DNA of 64,000 nucleotides from Sediminicoccus sp. KRV36 (GTDB taxonomy: Bacteria > Pseudomonadota > Alphaproteobacteria > Acetobacterales > Acetobacteraceae): the NCBI RefSeq assembly GCF_023243115.1, contig NZ_CP085081.1:62001-126000 (forward strand), given 5' to 3'. The notes beneath the pieces are model-generated. The model searched no databases, had not been told where the DNA came from, and saw only the letters and a program-made list of their open reading frames with translations. Below, in pieces: positions 50,817 through 60,192 of the stretch. The position numbers and the translations under genes were made by a program. The stretch's first letter is position 1. Each line of letters begins with the position of its first letter.

Positions 50817-51007
50817 CGGTTCTGGAGGCTGTCGAGGCCTCCATTCGACAGGACATGGCGGGCGCCTCGGTGGATGCGGGCGCAGCACTGGCGCTGGCCG
50901 CAGCCTTCGGTGTGGATGGGCGCGCCGCAGCGTATCTGATCACTCAGGCGACGCGGGGCATTGCCGCCGGCTTGGCCAAGGGGCGCGATGCAGGCAGTGA
51001 TGCTTAG
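50289..51007 (+). CDS. Tail assembly chaperone, -1 frameshift fusion (gpGT-like)
   Basis: A predicted 239-residue fusion: 132 codons in frame 0, a -1 slip at 50678-50684, then 107 codons to TAG 51005-51007. The -1 part has a Cys-rich segment (DRYCAGC then RCGGCP), SREGVAVLEAVEASIRQD and DAGAALALAAAFGVDGRAAA, a layout I associate with GT-type extensions in alphaproteobacterial phages. No start codon exists in this frame between its upstream stop (50648) and ATG 50855, so the Cys-rich part can be made only by frameshifting. Confidence 0.75.
50678..50684 (+). promoter_or_regulatory. Canonical -1 programmed frameshift heptamer G GGA AAC
   Basis: GGGAAAC lies in the phase X_XXY_YYZ relative to the chaperone frame (codons GAG GGA AAC). 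It is one base different from the lambda G/GT site GGGAAAG. The -1 frame has its last upstream stop at 50648-50650 and runs open to 51007. Confidence 0.8.
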
Positions 51008-51226
51008 CCTTGGTAGACGCTCAGCGCCGCCTATGCTGCCCCGTGCATCGACGCGTGGAACTGTACCAGCACGTCAAGGCCTGCGCCAATCACCTTCGTG
51101 ACCCTGCACGGGAGATCGCCGCACGTGACAGACGAAGCCTGACAATGCTCCCTGACGTGCTGTACGCTAGAACAATCACGCCGAGCGACGCCTGGCCCTG
51201 ATTGTCAGGCGGGGAGATACAAGCGG

Positions 51227-51679
51227 ATGGACCTGCCACAGACCGGGCGATGCCAATGTGGTTCGCTTTGTTACGAGATCACGGCGGTACCGCGCATCGT
51301 CTATGCCTGCCACTGCACCGATTGCCAGAAGCAATCCGGCAGCGCTTTTGGGATGGGGCTCGTCGTCGCCGAGGCGGAATTTCGACTGACCTGCGGTGAC
51401 CCAGGCCGCTTTGAGCGTCGCCATGACAGCGGACGCCGGTCCGAAGCTTGGTTTTGCCGTGATTGCGGCACCCGGCTTGGCAGTGGACCGATCAACGCTC
51501 CAGACGATCGCGGCATGCTGCGAATTCTCCGGGCTGGCACCCTCGACGACACCTCATGGCTTCGGCCAGCGGTCCATGTCTGGGTCCGCAGCGCCCAACC
51601 ATGGGTGAAATTGCCCGACGGTGTGCCGCGCTTTGAGACGCGCCCGCCTGTCCCGGTCTGGCTGCTGTCCACCGATTGA
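51227..51679 (+). CDS. GFA-family (glutathione-dependent formaldehyde-activating-like) zinc protein inside the tail operon
   Basis: A 150-residue GFA/CENP-V-fold protein with the zinc-binding pattern RCQCGSLCYE (C-x-C), ACHCTDCQKQSGSAF (C-x-C-x2-C) and FCRDCGTRLG (C-x2-C). Its own GGGGAG ribosome-binding site precedes ATG 51227, and 219 bp upstream and 170 bp downstream are non-coding, unlike the tightly packed tail genes. It therefore looks like a cargo ('moron') gene inserted between the chaperone and the next tail gene. The actual enzymatic role of most GFA-fold proteins is unknown. Confidence 0.8.
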   Translation: MDLPQTGRCQCGSLCYEITAVPRIVYACHCTDCQKQSGSAFGMGLVVAEAEFRLTCGDPGRFERRHDSGRRSEAWFCRDCGTRLGSGPINAPDDRGMLRILRAGTLDDTSWLRPAVHVWVRSAQPWVKLPDGVPRFETRPPVPVWLLSTD

Positions 51680-51849
51680 CCAGCGCGGCGCATCTAATCT
51701 GATCGTCGCGCGATGAGCGAACTCGTGTGATCTGTCGAGTTTTCAGCCGCACACTGAATTTCCACCCGCGCGGCTTGCTGCGCTGTGGCCGACGGCGCGC
51801 ACCACCAACGGTGGGGACGCGACGTTAGGGTTGAGCAAAAGGGGCAGCC

Positions 51850-52494
51850 ATGCGCGTCGTCGCCAGGATTGAGGGTATCGCCCCCTCTGAATGGCTGAAG
51901 ACCCGCTCTCGCGTGGTGGCCCAGGCGATCTCGATCGGTATCGACGCCGCCGGCAAGGGCGCCCAGCAGGACATCCGCGCCATGATCCGCGCGGCCGGCA
52001 TGGGCCAGCGCCTGGGCAATGCGGTGCGCCAAAGCACCTTTCCCAAGCTGCCCCACGTTTCGATGCGCGCGGCCAGCGAGATCTCTGCCTCCAGCAACGC
52101 CGCCGATATCATCGAGGCCTTCTCCGAGGGTGTGACCATCCGCGGCCGCGGCCGGTATCTGGCCATCCCCACCGCGGCCGTGCCGCGCGGCCGCTGGAAC
52201 GCCAAGCTCACCCCGCGCGAGGTCGAGACGCGATTTCTCCGCAAGCTCGAGCTGCGGGTGTTCGGCGGTAAGCCAGCCCTCGTGCTGGTAGAGGCCCGCA
52301 CCACACGAGGTGGTTCTGTGCGTGGCGCCACACGCGCCCAGATCGCCCGCGGCCGCACCCGTGAGGTGGTCATGTTCTGGCTCCAGGACAGCGTGACACT
52401 GCCCAAGCGTCTGGCCCCGCGTCCCATCGCCGCCAGCTGGGCGCGGCGTCTGCCAAGCCTGATCGATCGCGCGGCGACCTCCCTGAAACGCTGA
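51850..52494 (+). CDS. Phage tail-associated protein (DUF6441-like)
   Basis: A 214-residue basic protein: RVVAQAISIGIDAAGKGAQQ near its start, GNAVRQSTFPKLPH, GRYLAIPTAAVPRGRW, VFWLQD-type strand (VVMFWLQDSVTLPKRLAPRP) and a C-terminal helix. This resembles DUF6441 proteins found next to tape-measure genes in proteobacterial prophages; the family name is from memory. AAGGGG precedes the ATG. It ends 2 bp before the tape-measure start. Confidence 0.68.
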   Translation: MRVVARIEGIAPSEWLKTRSRVVAQAISIGIDAAGKGAQQDIRAMIRAAGMGQRLGNAVRQSTFPKLPHVSMRAASEISASSNAADIIEAFSEGVTIRGRGRYLAIPTAAVPRGRWNAKLTPREVETRFLRKLELRVFGGKPALVLVEARTTRGGSVRGATRAQIARGRTREVVMFWLQDSVTLPKRLAPRPIAASWARRLPSLIDRAATSLKR

Positions 52495-52496
52495 CC

Positions 52497-55400
52497 ATGT
52501 CCGGCTCCGCCAATCGCTGGGTGCTGCGCCTTTCCACCGAGGGCGCAGACCAGGTGATCCGCGACCTGCGCGCGGCCGCCACCGAGAGCGCCGCGGCCGG
52601 CCGCGCCTATGACGCGCTGATCAAGGCGCAGCCGGCCCTCGCGACCGGCGCCGAGCGTACCGAGCAGGCGCTGCGCAAGAATGTCGACGCCATGCGCGGC
52701 ATGCGCGGAGAGCTTTCCGTGTTGGGTGCCGCCACGGACGGCCTGACGGCGAGCCTCGGTCGGTTTGGCTCGGCGCTCACCTCACCCGCAGCCGCCATCG
52801 CTGGGCTTTCCGCTGGCGTTGTCGCCGGCGGCGTGGCCATCGCCCGTCTGGGCGATGAATACACCACCACCATGAACAAGCTGCGCGCCGCCACGGGCAG
52901 CGTGCAGGCAGCCGGCGCAGTTTATGCCGAGCTGGTGGCCATGTCCCAGCAGACCGGCGCATCCATCTCCGAAAGCGCCGGAGCCTTCGTGCGCTTCTCG
53001 GTCGCCGCGCGCGCCATCGGCGCCACCAATGGCGAGGTGCTGCAACTTACCCGCACCATCCAGCAGGCCGGGCTCATCTCCGGTGCCTCCACCCAGGAGG
53101 CCGCCGCCGGCGTCCAGCAGCTCGGCCAGGCGCTGGCATCGGGCACGCTGCAAGGCGACGAGCTGCGCTCCATCCTGGAGAACATGCCCACCCTGGCCGA
53201 GGCCCTGGCGCAGCAGCTTGGCGTTAGCATCGGCCAGTTGCGGACGATGGGCAGCGAGGGCCAGCTCACCTCGGATCGCGTGTTCCAGGCGCTGCTGCGC
53301 GCCAGCGAGGCCATCAACAAGCAATTCACCGAGCTCACCCCCACCATGGGCCGCGCCTTTGGCGTGCTCGGCCAGGCCATGGTCGAATTCGTCGGCAAGC
53401 TGGATCAGGCGCTCGGGCTCTCCCAGGCCATCGCCCGGGCCGCGACAGCGGCGGCCGCCGCGGTGGGCCAGGTCAGTGGCGGCATGGCGCCCCGCTCGCC
53501 CGCCGAGCAGGCCGATTTCGATGTGGCCCAGGCACGGGAGCGCATTGCCCGCCTGGAGGCCGAGGCAGCATCCCTCAGCGGGGAGCCGGGCCTCTACGCC
53601 ACCCCCCGCCGCGGCACGATCTCGCGCGCCATGCAGGAGGCGGCGGCCCAAACCCAACCCCGCGAGGAACGCCTCGCCGAGCTCCGCCAGCGCATCGAGG
53701 CCGAGAACACCCTGATCCGTGAGGGGCTGGCGCGCCGCAACCAGGTCCACACCGAGGCCGACGATGTGCGCCAGGCCGAGGAGGCGACGGCAGCGGCGCG
53801 GCGTCTCGCGGCAGCCAGGACCGCGCAGACCACCGCGTTCAACACCACGCGCGACGCTCTGGACCAGGAGCGCAAGCTCCGCACCGATCACGCCACCCGC
53901 ATCACGGCCATCGACGCGGGCCTCGCCAATGGCGACACCGACGCCGCCGGCGCTGCGCGTCTGCGGCGCATGGCGAATGAAGAGCTCGCAGACGGCCTCA
54001 AGGCTTTGGACGCGGCAGCGCGCGGGCGGATCGAGACGGATGAATCCCTCGCGCAGGTGGCGCGCATCGTCTCTGATATTGAGAAAGACCGCCTAACGTT
54101 GATGCGCGACGGCGAAACGGTGACTGCCGCGGCTCGCACCGAGATCGAGAAATATGCCGACGAGCAGGCGCGACTGAGTAACCTGCTCGCCGCGGGCGCC
54201 ATCACGCAGGAAACCTATAACCGAGCTGTGGCCGCGGCCGATCCGGCGGTGAAGGCTGCACGCGAGGCCGCCCGACAGGTCGAAGCCGACAACAAGCAAA
54301 TGACCGATGCGGTCGTGCGATACGGCGCTGATCGCTTCGCGGATATGTTCGGCAACAATCAGAAAAGCTGGAAGGAGATGTGGCAGGGGTTCCTCGGCAC
54401 CGCCCGGAGCGTTCTTGCGCGCATCGCTTCCGAGGCGATCATCCGCCCGATCATCGCGCCCGTTGTCTCCGGATTGGGCCTCGGGCAATTCGGCTCGGCG
54501 TCGGGCATCGGGACCTCTATCGGCAGCATCTTCGGCCCCTCGGGCGGCACGGCGGTCAGCAACGCAGGCAGCACGCAAGGCGCCGTGAGCCAGGCGGGGC
54601 AGTCTGCCGGCCTGTTTCAGTTTGGACGATCCACAGGGCTGGGCGGTGCATTCACCGGCGGCACTGCCAACAGCGGCTATGGTTTTCTCGACAACGCGCT
54701 GAACGCTCAAATTGCGGCACCGGTCAATTTCCCAAGCGAGGCGGCCTTCCAGGGTTTGGTGGACGGGACGGCCTCAAACGGCCTTTCGGTCGGCGGCGCC
54801 CTGGGCGGTGCGGCAGGCATCGCCGGCGGGGCTTACGGCATCTATTCCGGCGTCCAGCGCGGAGGAATTGGAGGCTACACGTCAGCCGCCGGCGGCGCAC
54901 TTAGCGTCGCATCGGGCGTTTCCACAATCCTGCAGACGCTGGGCGTTATCAGCGCGGGGCTCGGCCCCATCGGCTGGATTGGCGCGGCCGTGCTGGCCAT
55001 CGCCGGCGCGCTGCTGCCCGGGCAAAAGCCATCCTCGCGCGGGCAAGAAACAAGACTCGATTTCAATTCCGGGGTGAGCACCTATGCGGGCCTCGGCGGA
55101 GACCGATACAGCCAGGCGAATCGTGATCAGAGCGCAGCGGCGGTGCAGTCCATCGTCTCGCTCGCCACACAACTCGGGGATGCGCTCGGCGGGGCGAGAA
55201 TCAACGGCAATGCGGCGGTGGGGGTCACCGAGCGCGGGCTTTATCTCGATGTCGCGGGGCGCAAGGCGCAATTTGCGAATGATGAGGCCGGATCTAAGGC
55301 GCTCGCGGATACGGCCGCGCTTTATGTGCTGCAGGCGTTTCGGAGTGTCGCCGAGGGTGATTACAACAAGCTCGCGAACAATAGCGGTGACATCGCGAGT

Positions 55401-55736
55401 CTGCAGGCAAACCTCGAGTGGTATGAGGGCACCTATAAGGCCCTGCAGAAGGTGGGCGAGGCGACGAACGAATTTGAGCGCCAGGTGACCGCGCTCTCCA
55501 AGCCCTATGACGACGCCATCGCCAAGGCCCGCAGCCTCGCCCTGGCCGAGGACGGCATCACCCAGAAGCGCGACGAAGCCATCGCCAAGCTGACGCAGCA
55601 GCGCGATGCCGAGGTGGCCAACATCCGGGAATCCATCCAGGGCCGGCTTATCGCCGCTGGCGCCATGGGCGGCGATATCAACGCGCTGAATGAGGGCGTG
55701 GTCGCCCGTCAGGAGGCTGCCACCGCCGCCAAGTAG
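52497..55736 (+). CDS. Tail tape measure protein, first 1079 codons up to an in-frame amber codon
   Basis: The longest tail gene. An N-terminal coiled coil is followed by the tape-measure domain: NKLRAATGSVQAAGAVYAEL, AAAGVQQLGQALASGTLQGD, then DELRSILENMPTLAEALAQQ and LTSDRVFQALLRASEAINKQ, the hallmark segment of the family. Long helical and Gly-rich hydrophobic parts (about 760-870) are typical. At 55734-55736 a TAG interrupts the frame, and the same frame continues for 298 codons with matching composition. The context AAK-TAG-VEELRTQ suggests a former CAG (Gln). It is either a nonsense mutation or stop-codon recoding. Confidence 0.85.
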   Translation: MSGSANRWVLRLSTEGADQVIRDLRAAATESAAAGRAYDALIKAQPALATGAERTEQALRKNVDAMRGMRGELSVLGAATDGLTASLGRFGSALTSPAAAIAGLSAGVVAGGVAIARLGDEYTTTMNKLRAATGSVQAAGAVYAELVAMSQQTGASISESAGAFVRFSVAARAIGATNGEVLQLTRTIQQAGLISGASTQEAAAGVQQLGQALASGTLQGDELRSILENMPTLAEALAQQLGVSIGQLRTMGSEGQLTSDRVFQALLRASEAINKQFTELTPTMGRAFGVLGQAMVEFVGKLDQALGLSQAIARAATAAAAAVGQVSGGMAPRSPAEQADFDVAQARERIARLEAEAASLSGEPGLYATPRRGTISRAMQEAAAQTQPREERLAELRQRIEAENTLIREGLARRNQVHTEADDVRQAEEATAAARRLAAARTAQTTAFNTTRDALDQERKLRTDHATRITAIDAGLANGDTDAAGAARLRRMANEELADGLKALDAAARGRIETDESLAQVARIVSDIEKDRLTLMRDGETVTAAARTEIEKYADEQARLSNLLAAGAITQETYNRAVAAADPAVKAAREAARQVEADNKQMTDAVVRYGADRFADMFGNNQKSWKEMWQGFLGTARSVLARIASEAIIRPIIAPVVSGLGLGQFGSASGIGTSIGSIFGPSGGTAVSNAGSTQGAVSQAGQSAGLFQFGRSTGLGGAFTGGTANSGYGFLDNALNAQIAAPVNFPSEAAFQGLVDGTASNGLSVGGALGGAAGIAGGAYGIYSGVQRGGIGGYTSAAGGALSVASGVSTILQTLGVISAGLGPIGWIGAAVLAIAGALLPGQKPSSRGQETRLDFNSGVSTYAGLGGDRYSQANRDQSAAAVQSIVSLATQLGDALGGARINGNAAVGVTERGLYLDVAGRKAQFANDEAGSKALADTAALYVLQAFRSVAEGDYNKLANNSGDIASLQANLEWYEGTYKALQKVGEATNEFERQVTALSKPYDDAIAKARSLALAEDGITQKRDEAIAKLTQQRDAEVANIRESIQGRLIAAGAMGGDINALNEGVVARQEAATAAK

Positions 55737-56630
55737 GTGGAGGAGCTGCGCACGCAGCTGGAGGGCCTCGGCCTCGCCGCCGGCGAAGTCGCGGCCGAGG
55801 TCTATAGCTTCACCGGCCTGTTGCAGGCCGAGACCTATCAGCGCCTCGCTGCGCGCCAGGCCGCAGAAGCCCAGCGCCAGGCCGAGGCAGAGGCGGCAGC
55901 CCAGGCGCGCGCGATGAGCTTCAAGGCGGCAAACGACAACCTGCTGAGCCGCGCCATACGCGTGGGCCTGGTGGCCGGCGATGCCGATGCCTTCGACGCG
56001 GCCAGGCGGGCGAGCGCCGAGATTCGTAGCCTGACGGAGGAGCTCGAGAATCTGCGCATCAATTCCGATGGGGTCGCGGCGGCTGTCGCTTCGCTCACGG
56101 CCATCCAGGCAGCCGAGGCCGATCAGGCGCGCAAAGCCGCGCTGGCTGGCGTGACGGTCGGCGTGACGGGGCTCTCACCGCAGGCGCTGCAAGCCGCCGC
56201 CGGCGGCGCACTCGCCACGATCACCAGCCTGCGCAACTACGTGGGATCGTTTTCCACCACAGGCGCTGGCGCGGGCACTGCGCTGGATCGCCTCTCCGGC
56301 TCGTTGCGTCAATTCGATGCCGTCTTCGGTGCCGCGAGCGCGGGCGATGCGAACTCCCTCTCCGGCCTGCAAAACGCTGCCGAGGCCTATCGCGTGGCGG
56401 CGCGCGAGGTCTATGGCGGCGGCCAGGGCTTCGCTGATGCCGTACGGCTGATCACGGAGCGTGTTGGCAGCGTCGCTGACCTCGGGCCAGAGACGCTCAC
56501 GCAAAGCTTCATCGCAGAGAATGCGCGGGAACAAACTGACCGCCTGATGCAAGGCAATGAGGCGCTGCTTCGGGAGGTCGCTGCCCTGCGCCAGGATATC
56601 ATTCTGCTGATGATGCGACCTGCCGCATGA
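55737..56630 (+). pseudogene. C-terminal part of the tape measure protein, beyond the amber codon
   Basis: 297 codons in the same frame as the preceding gene, beginning GTG directly after TAG. The sequence EELRTQLEGLGLAAGEVAAE and RLAARQAAEAQRQAEAEAAA continues the tape-measure helices, and the end LREVAALRQDIILLMMRPAA is a typical tape-measure C-terminus. AGGAGG at 55711-55716 is about 20 bases before the GTG, too far for a good restart. Its stop overlaps the next gene by 4 bp. Without readthrough the protein would lack its C-terminus. Confidence 0.72.
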
Positions 56631-58333
56631 GTTGTTGGTCAGAACAACCATGGGCGGATCCGCCGCTGATTGTGCGGCCACCGGCGTCAGCGGATGCGCC
56701 CATCGTACCAGATCGGTTCGACGATCGGCTGGGCGGCGCTGTGGTGCTGATTGCTGATATCGAGGCGGCTCTGAATGGCGGCACGCTGCCCATCGGGGGC
56801 GAGCCGTGGGCGGATCGCCCCTGGGCGGAGCCACCGCCCGCCGCTGCACCCGCTGGGGGTGTCGATACCATCCGCGTGAGCGATCTCGGCTGGCGCGGGA
56901 CGCAGCCATATGCGCCCCTCCTTGCGGAAGGCCCATCGATCGAGCGCCGCGTGGCGCTGGCACCGGGCGCATCGGATAGCGTGGCCTGGGGCTTTCTGCG
57001 GCTGGCCTCGCCGGGTTTAATTCCCGGTACGTCGCTGGCTGGACGCGACACTGCGATGCGCCGCGTTCGGGTGCGCGCGGGCATGCGCGGCTTTGACGCG
57101 GCGCGCGGCTATCCGACCGATCCGCCCGCATCGGCCCTGGTGGATGTATTCAGCGGGTTGGCCATGTCCTGGCAACCGCGCGACGATGGCGCAGTGATCC
57201 CGCTGCGTGACCCCGGCGCATGGCTCGCGGCGCCGATCGGCGTGCGGAAATTCCTCGGCACGGGCGGCGCTGAGGGGCCCGCGGATCTGGCAGGCACGCC
57301 CTGGCCCATCGTCCGCGGCGGCTCTGCCTCGGTCCCTGTGCGCAGTGTTCCAGTGATGCTCGTGAACGCTGCAGCGCGTGTCTACCGATGGACAGACACC
57401 GGAATTCCCACCCAGCTCTACGAGGACGGCGCTCCGGTCTACACGGGGATCGGCCAAGTTGCAGACGCCTTCGCGGCATCGCCTGGCGTGGGCAACTGGT
57501 CCTGGGATGCGACCGGGCAAATTCGGATCGGCTCCGATCCGCAAGGCGCTGTCACGATGGATGGCTATGGCGGCGCCACACTGGCGGCGACGGTGCTGCG
57601 CGATTTGATTGTGACGGGACTTGGCCTGCCAGCGCTGCTCTTCGATGAAGATTCCGCCATCAACACGGCCGCGGCAGTGCCCTATGTCGGCGGCTGGGCA
57701 TGGTCGGGCAAGGAGAGCGCACGGGACGCGATACAGCCGCTGCTGGCCGCCTTGGGTGCGCGTCTGGTGGCATCACGCTCTGGCGGGTTGCGTCCGTGGC
57801 CGCTGCGCGCGATCCCTGCCACGGCGCGCGCCGTGGCGGTGTTTGACACTGCCACCGCGATCTCGGTTTCCCCAGTGTCACTGGACGCGCCGCTGGCGCC
57901 ACCAGCCGCCGAGTGGAATGTCGGCTACGGCAGGACGCACAGCATGACCGCCAACCCCAAGGCGAGCGTCTTACCCGCGGAGCGGGAGCGGCTGGCGCAG
58001 GCCTGGCGCACGGCGCGCTGGGCGGATCCGGCCAACCTGACCCGCTACGTCCAGGCCGGCCGACCTGACCTGGTCGAGACGGCCTTGCTTGGCGCGTTGG
58101 ATGCTCAAGGGCTGGCAAATGCTCTCGGCGCGCTCTGGGGCGTTCCGCGCGGGCTCTGGCAGGTGCGGGTGCCCACCGCTGCGGCGCTGGTCCGCGAGAT
58201 CGGTGACGTGGTCCAAATCCGCTGGCCGGCCGATGGGTTGGGCGTTGGGCTGGGCGGTGGGGCACTTGGCCAGGTGGTGGGCGATTCCCTGCGCGGCGGC
58301 GAGCCCACGGCCTCGCTGCTGGTGCTGGTCTAG
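56627..58333 (+). CDS. Phage tail hub/baseplate-like protein
   Basis: A 568-residue protein lying where distal-tail and hub proteins are encoded. It has Pro-rich N-terminal segments (RPWAEPPPAAAPAGG), followed by beta-rich regions such as VRSVPVMLVNAAARVYRWTD, YGGATLAATVLRDLIVTGLG, GGWAWSGKESARDAIQPLLA and a C-terminus with DVVQIRWPADGLGVGLGGGA. Similar proteins occur after tape-measure genes in other alphaproteobacterial prophages. No enzymatic motif is evident. Confidence 0.65.
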   Translation: MSCWSEQPWADPPLIVRPPASADAPIVPDRFDDRLGGAVVLIADIEAALNGGTLPIGGEPWADRPWAEPPPAAAPAGGVDTIRVSDLGWRGTQPYAPLLAEGPSIERRVALAPGASDSVAWGFLRLASPGLIPGTSLAGRDTAMRRVRVRAGMRGFDAARGYPTDPPASALVDVFSGLAMSWQPRDDGAVIPLRDPGAWLAAPIGVRKFLGTGGAEGPADLAGTPWPIVRGGSASVPVRSVPVMLVNAAARVYRWTDTGIPTQLYEDGAPVYTGIGQVADAFAASPGVGNWSWDATGQIRIGSDPQGAVTMDGYGGATLAATVLRDLIVTGLGLPALLFDEDSAINTAAAVPYVGGWAWSGKESARDAIQPLLAALGARLVASRSGGLRPWPLRAIPATARAVAVFDTATAISVSPVSLDAPLAPPAAEWNVGYGRTHSMTANPKASVLPAERERLAQAWRTARWADPANLTRYVQAGRPDLVETALLGALDAQGLANALGALWGVPRGLWQVRVPTAAALVREIGDVVQIRWPADGLGVGLGGGALGQVVGDSLRGGEPTASLLVLV

Positions 58334-58343
58334 GAGGCGCGCC

Positions 58344-59096
58344 ATGGCAATGCTCGGCTATCAGAACGCTGTCCTAGATCCTGCGGTGGTGCTTTCGGCA
58401 TCCTCGGTATCGGATGGCTACAGCCCCGAGTTCCTTCGGATCGGCATGGGCAACCCCAGCGTCGCATGGCAGACGGTTTCCGGGGTGGTGAGTGCAACGC
58501 TCAGCCTCACCGCCCCGACGCCGATCACCTGGCGCGTGGCGTGCTTGGCGCGCACGAACCTGACCTCGAGCGCAACCATGCGGGTGCAGGTGGGCGCTTA
58601 CGACAGCGGCACGATCTCGGCTGGCGTGGTGGCCGGCGTTGGTCAGGCGCTGCACATCCTTCCGGCTGACGCATCCGGGCCTTCCATGGTGATCACGCTC
58701 ACGGACGCCGCAAATCCCGATCGGCTTCTGAATGTTCCTCTGGCCTATGCTGGTCCGGTCCGAGTGACCAATATCGCGCCGTCCTCAGAGGCCGGCCGCG
58801 ATGTTCGTCGCGCTGACACATCCATGCGCGGCGGGACGGTGATCGTGGAGCCTCTCTCGGCGGCGCGCACATGGAATCTGGTCTTTGCCGCTCTGCTCGA
58901 CAATGACATCGCATGGCTTGACGCGCTCGAGAGCGCAGCCGCGGGTGGCATCAACATCTTGGCTGTTCCGCGCGAGGGCAGTGCGCGCGCATCAGCGGAG
59001 ACCATCCTCGGACTTTTAAAGCCAGGGGGCCGCGGATTCCTCACGGCCACCGGCCATCGTCGCACGTGGTCCGCCACCATTTCCGAAAGGTTATGA
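58344..59096 (+). CDS. Phage tail protein, unknown subfamily
   Basis: A 250-residue, beta-rich protein (MAMLGYQNAVLDPAVVLSAS at its start; PITWRVACLARTNLTSSATM; GRGFLTATGHRRTWSATISE at its end), probably a distal tail subunit or fibre base. TAGGAGGCGC gives an excellent ribosome-binding site for ATG 58344; the open frame extends upstream into the hub gene without support. Gaps to the neighbours are 10 bp and 1 bp. Confidence 0.65.
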   Translation: MAMLGYQNAVLDPAVVLSASSVSDGYSPEFLRIGMGNPSVAWQTVSGVVSATLSLTAPTPITWRVACLARTNLTSSATMRVQVGAYDSGTISAGVVAGVGQALHILPADASGPSMVITLTDAANPDRLLNVPLAYAGPVRVTNIAPSSEAGRDVRRADTSMRGGTVIVEPLSAARTWNLVFAALLDNDIAWLDALESAAAGGINILAVPREGSARASAETILGLLKPGGRGFLTATGHRRTWSATISERL

Positions 59097-59097
59097 C

Positions 59098-60189
59098 ATG
59101 TCCGGCACTTTGCTCATCAGGAATCGCGTCTATCAGGTGGTGCCCAATCCGGGCGGGCCGATTGGCGCTGGCTCAGTCATCACGCTGGGTCTCGCCTTCT
59201 CATCGGCGCATCGCACATTTCTGGCCGCCTTCGGGGCCGGCAACCCGGCTTACTTCATCCTGGATGACGGCGCAGGCAAGCGCTTGTCCTGCCTCGTCAC
59301 GGTCAACAGTGGCGGCACGGTGACCATCAATGAAGTGATCGGCTCGCCCGCGACGGAGACCTTCGCATCCGCCTGCATCGCCTGGTCCGCGGTGCCGGAT
59401 TCGGAGATGGCGCTCCAGCGGTACTCGCAGTTGGCCGGTTTCCGGAATCTGCTCATCAACGGCAACCCGGTGATCAACCAGCGGGCTTATGTGAGCGGCA
59501 CGGCGACGGGTGCTGCGAACCAATACACGCTGGATCGCTGGCGCGTCGTGACGTCAGGCCAGAACGCATCCTGGACCGACAGTGCGGGCTTGCGAACCGT
59601 GACCGCGCCGGCTGGCGGCATCGAGCAGGTCGTCGAGGCTCCCAACAACCTCGGCGGCTTTCACACTCTCTCCTGGACGGGAAACGCAACGGCCACGGTC
59701 AATGGTTCTGCCATCGCGAACAAGGGAACGATCTCCCTCACCCCCAACACGACCGTCATCGTGCGTTTCACGGGGGGGACCTTCACCATGGCGCAGCTCG
59801 AGCCGGGGCCGATCGCGACGCCATTCGAGCGCCGCGCAGCCGCCGCTGAAATGATGCTCTGCCAGTGGTATTTCGAGCGTCGAAACTACGCCAACGGATC
59901 GCATTTGGGGGCGGGCGCGCTCACCACCACCATCAACCCGCTGGTCATCACCGGGCTGCAAATTCCCTTTCGGCCGAAGCGCACGGCGCCAGCCGTTTCG
60001 GGATCGGGCGCAGCCGGCTTTACGCTGAACACCGTCGCCTGCAACTCAATGTCCTTCGGCTCCGATACCGGCGGCAACGTCTGGATTCTGAGCGCCGGCG
60101 TGGCATCCGGCTCGGTCGCCACGCCATTCACCTGCGTCCCGGTCTCCACGAACACCAACGTCTGGATCCAGGCCGATGCGGAGCTTTAA
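59098..60189 (+). CDS. Tail fibre / receptor-binding protein
   Basis: A 363-residue protein with the common phage fibre segments FRNLLINGNPVINQRAYVSG and YTLDRWRVVTSGQNASWTDS, an N-terminal attachment region, a beta-sandwich, and the characteristic AQLEPGPIATPFERRAAAAE and MMLCQWYFERRNY, which end such modules before a variable C-terminal tip (about 280-363, Gly/Ser/Thr/Asn-rich). It is the likely host-range determinant. The base composition is slightly lower in GC than in neighbours. Confidence 0.75.
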   Translation: MSGTLLIRNRVYQVVPNPGGPIGAGSVITLGLAFSSAHRTFLAAFGAGNPAYFILDDGAGKRLSCLVTVNSGGTVTINEVIGSPATETFASACIAWSAVPDSEMALQRYSQLAGFRNLLINGNPVINQRAYVSGTATGAANQYTLDRWRVVTSGQNASWTDSAGLRTVTAPAGGIEQVVEAPNNLGGFHTLSWTGNATATVNGSAIANKGTISLTPNTTVIVRFTGGTFTMAQLEPGPIATPFERRAAAAEMMLCQWYFERRNYANGSHLGAGALTTTINPLVITGLQIPFRPKRTAPAVSGSGAAGFTLNTVACNSMSFGSDTGGNVWILSAGVASGSVATPFTCVPVSTNTNVWIQADAEL

Positions 60190-60192
60190 GCC

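Noticed and set aside
50855..51007. Independent 50-residue gene after the tail chaperone
   Set aside because: The frame is open well upstream of this ATG with a conserved-looking Cys-rich segment and a slippery site, and the ATG has no useful ribosome-binding site; a frameshift fusion explains it better.
51010..51201. Short frame before the GFA gene
   Set aside because: It has no ribosome-binding site or recognisable pattern; the region reads as flanking DNA of an inserted gene.
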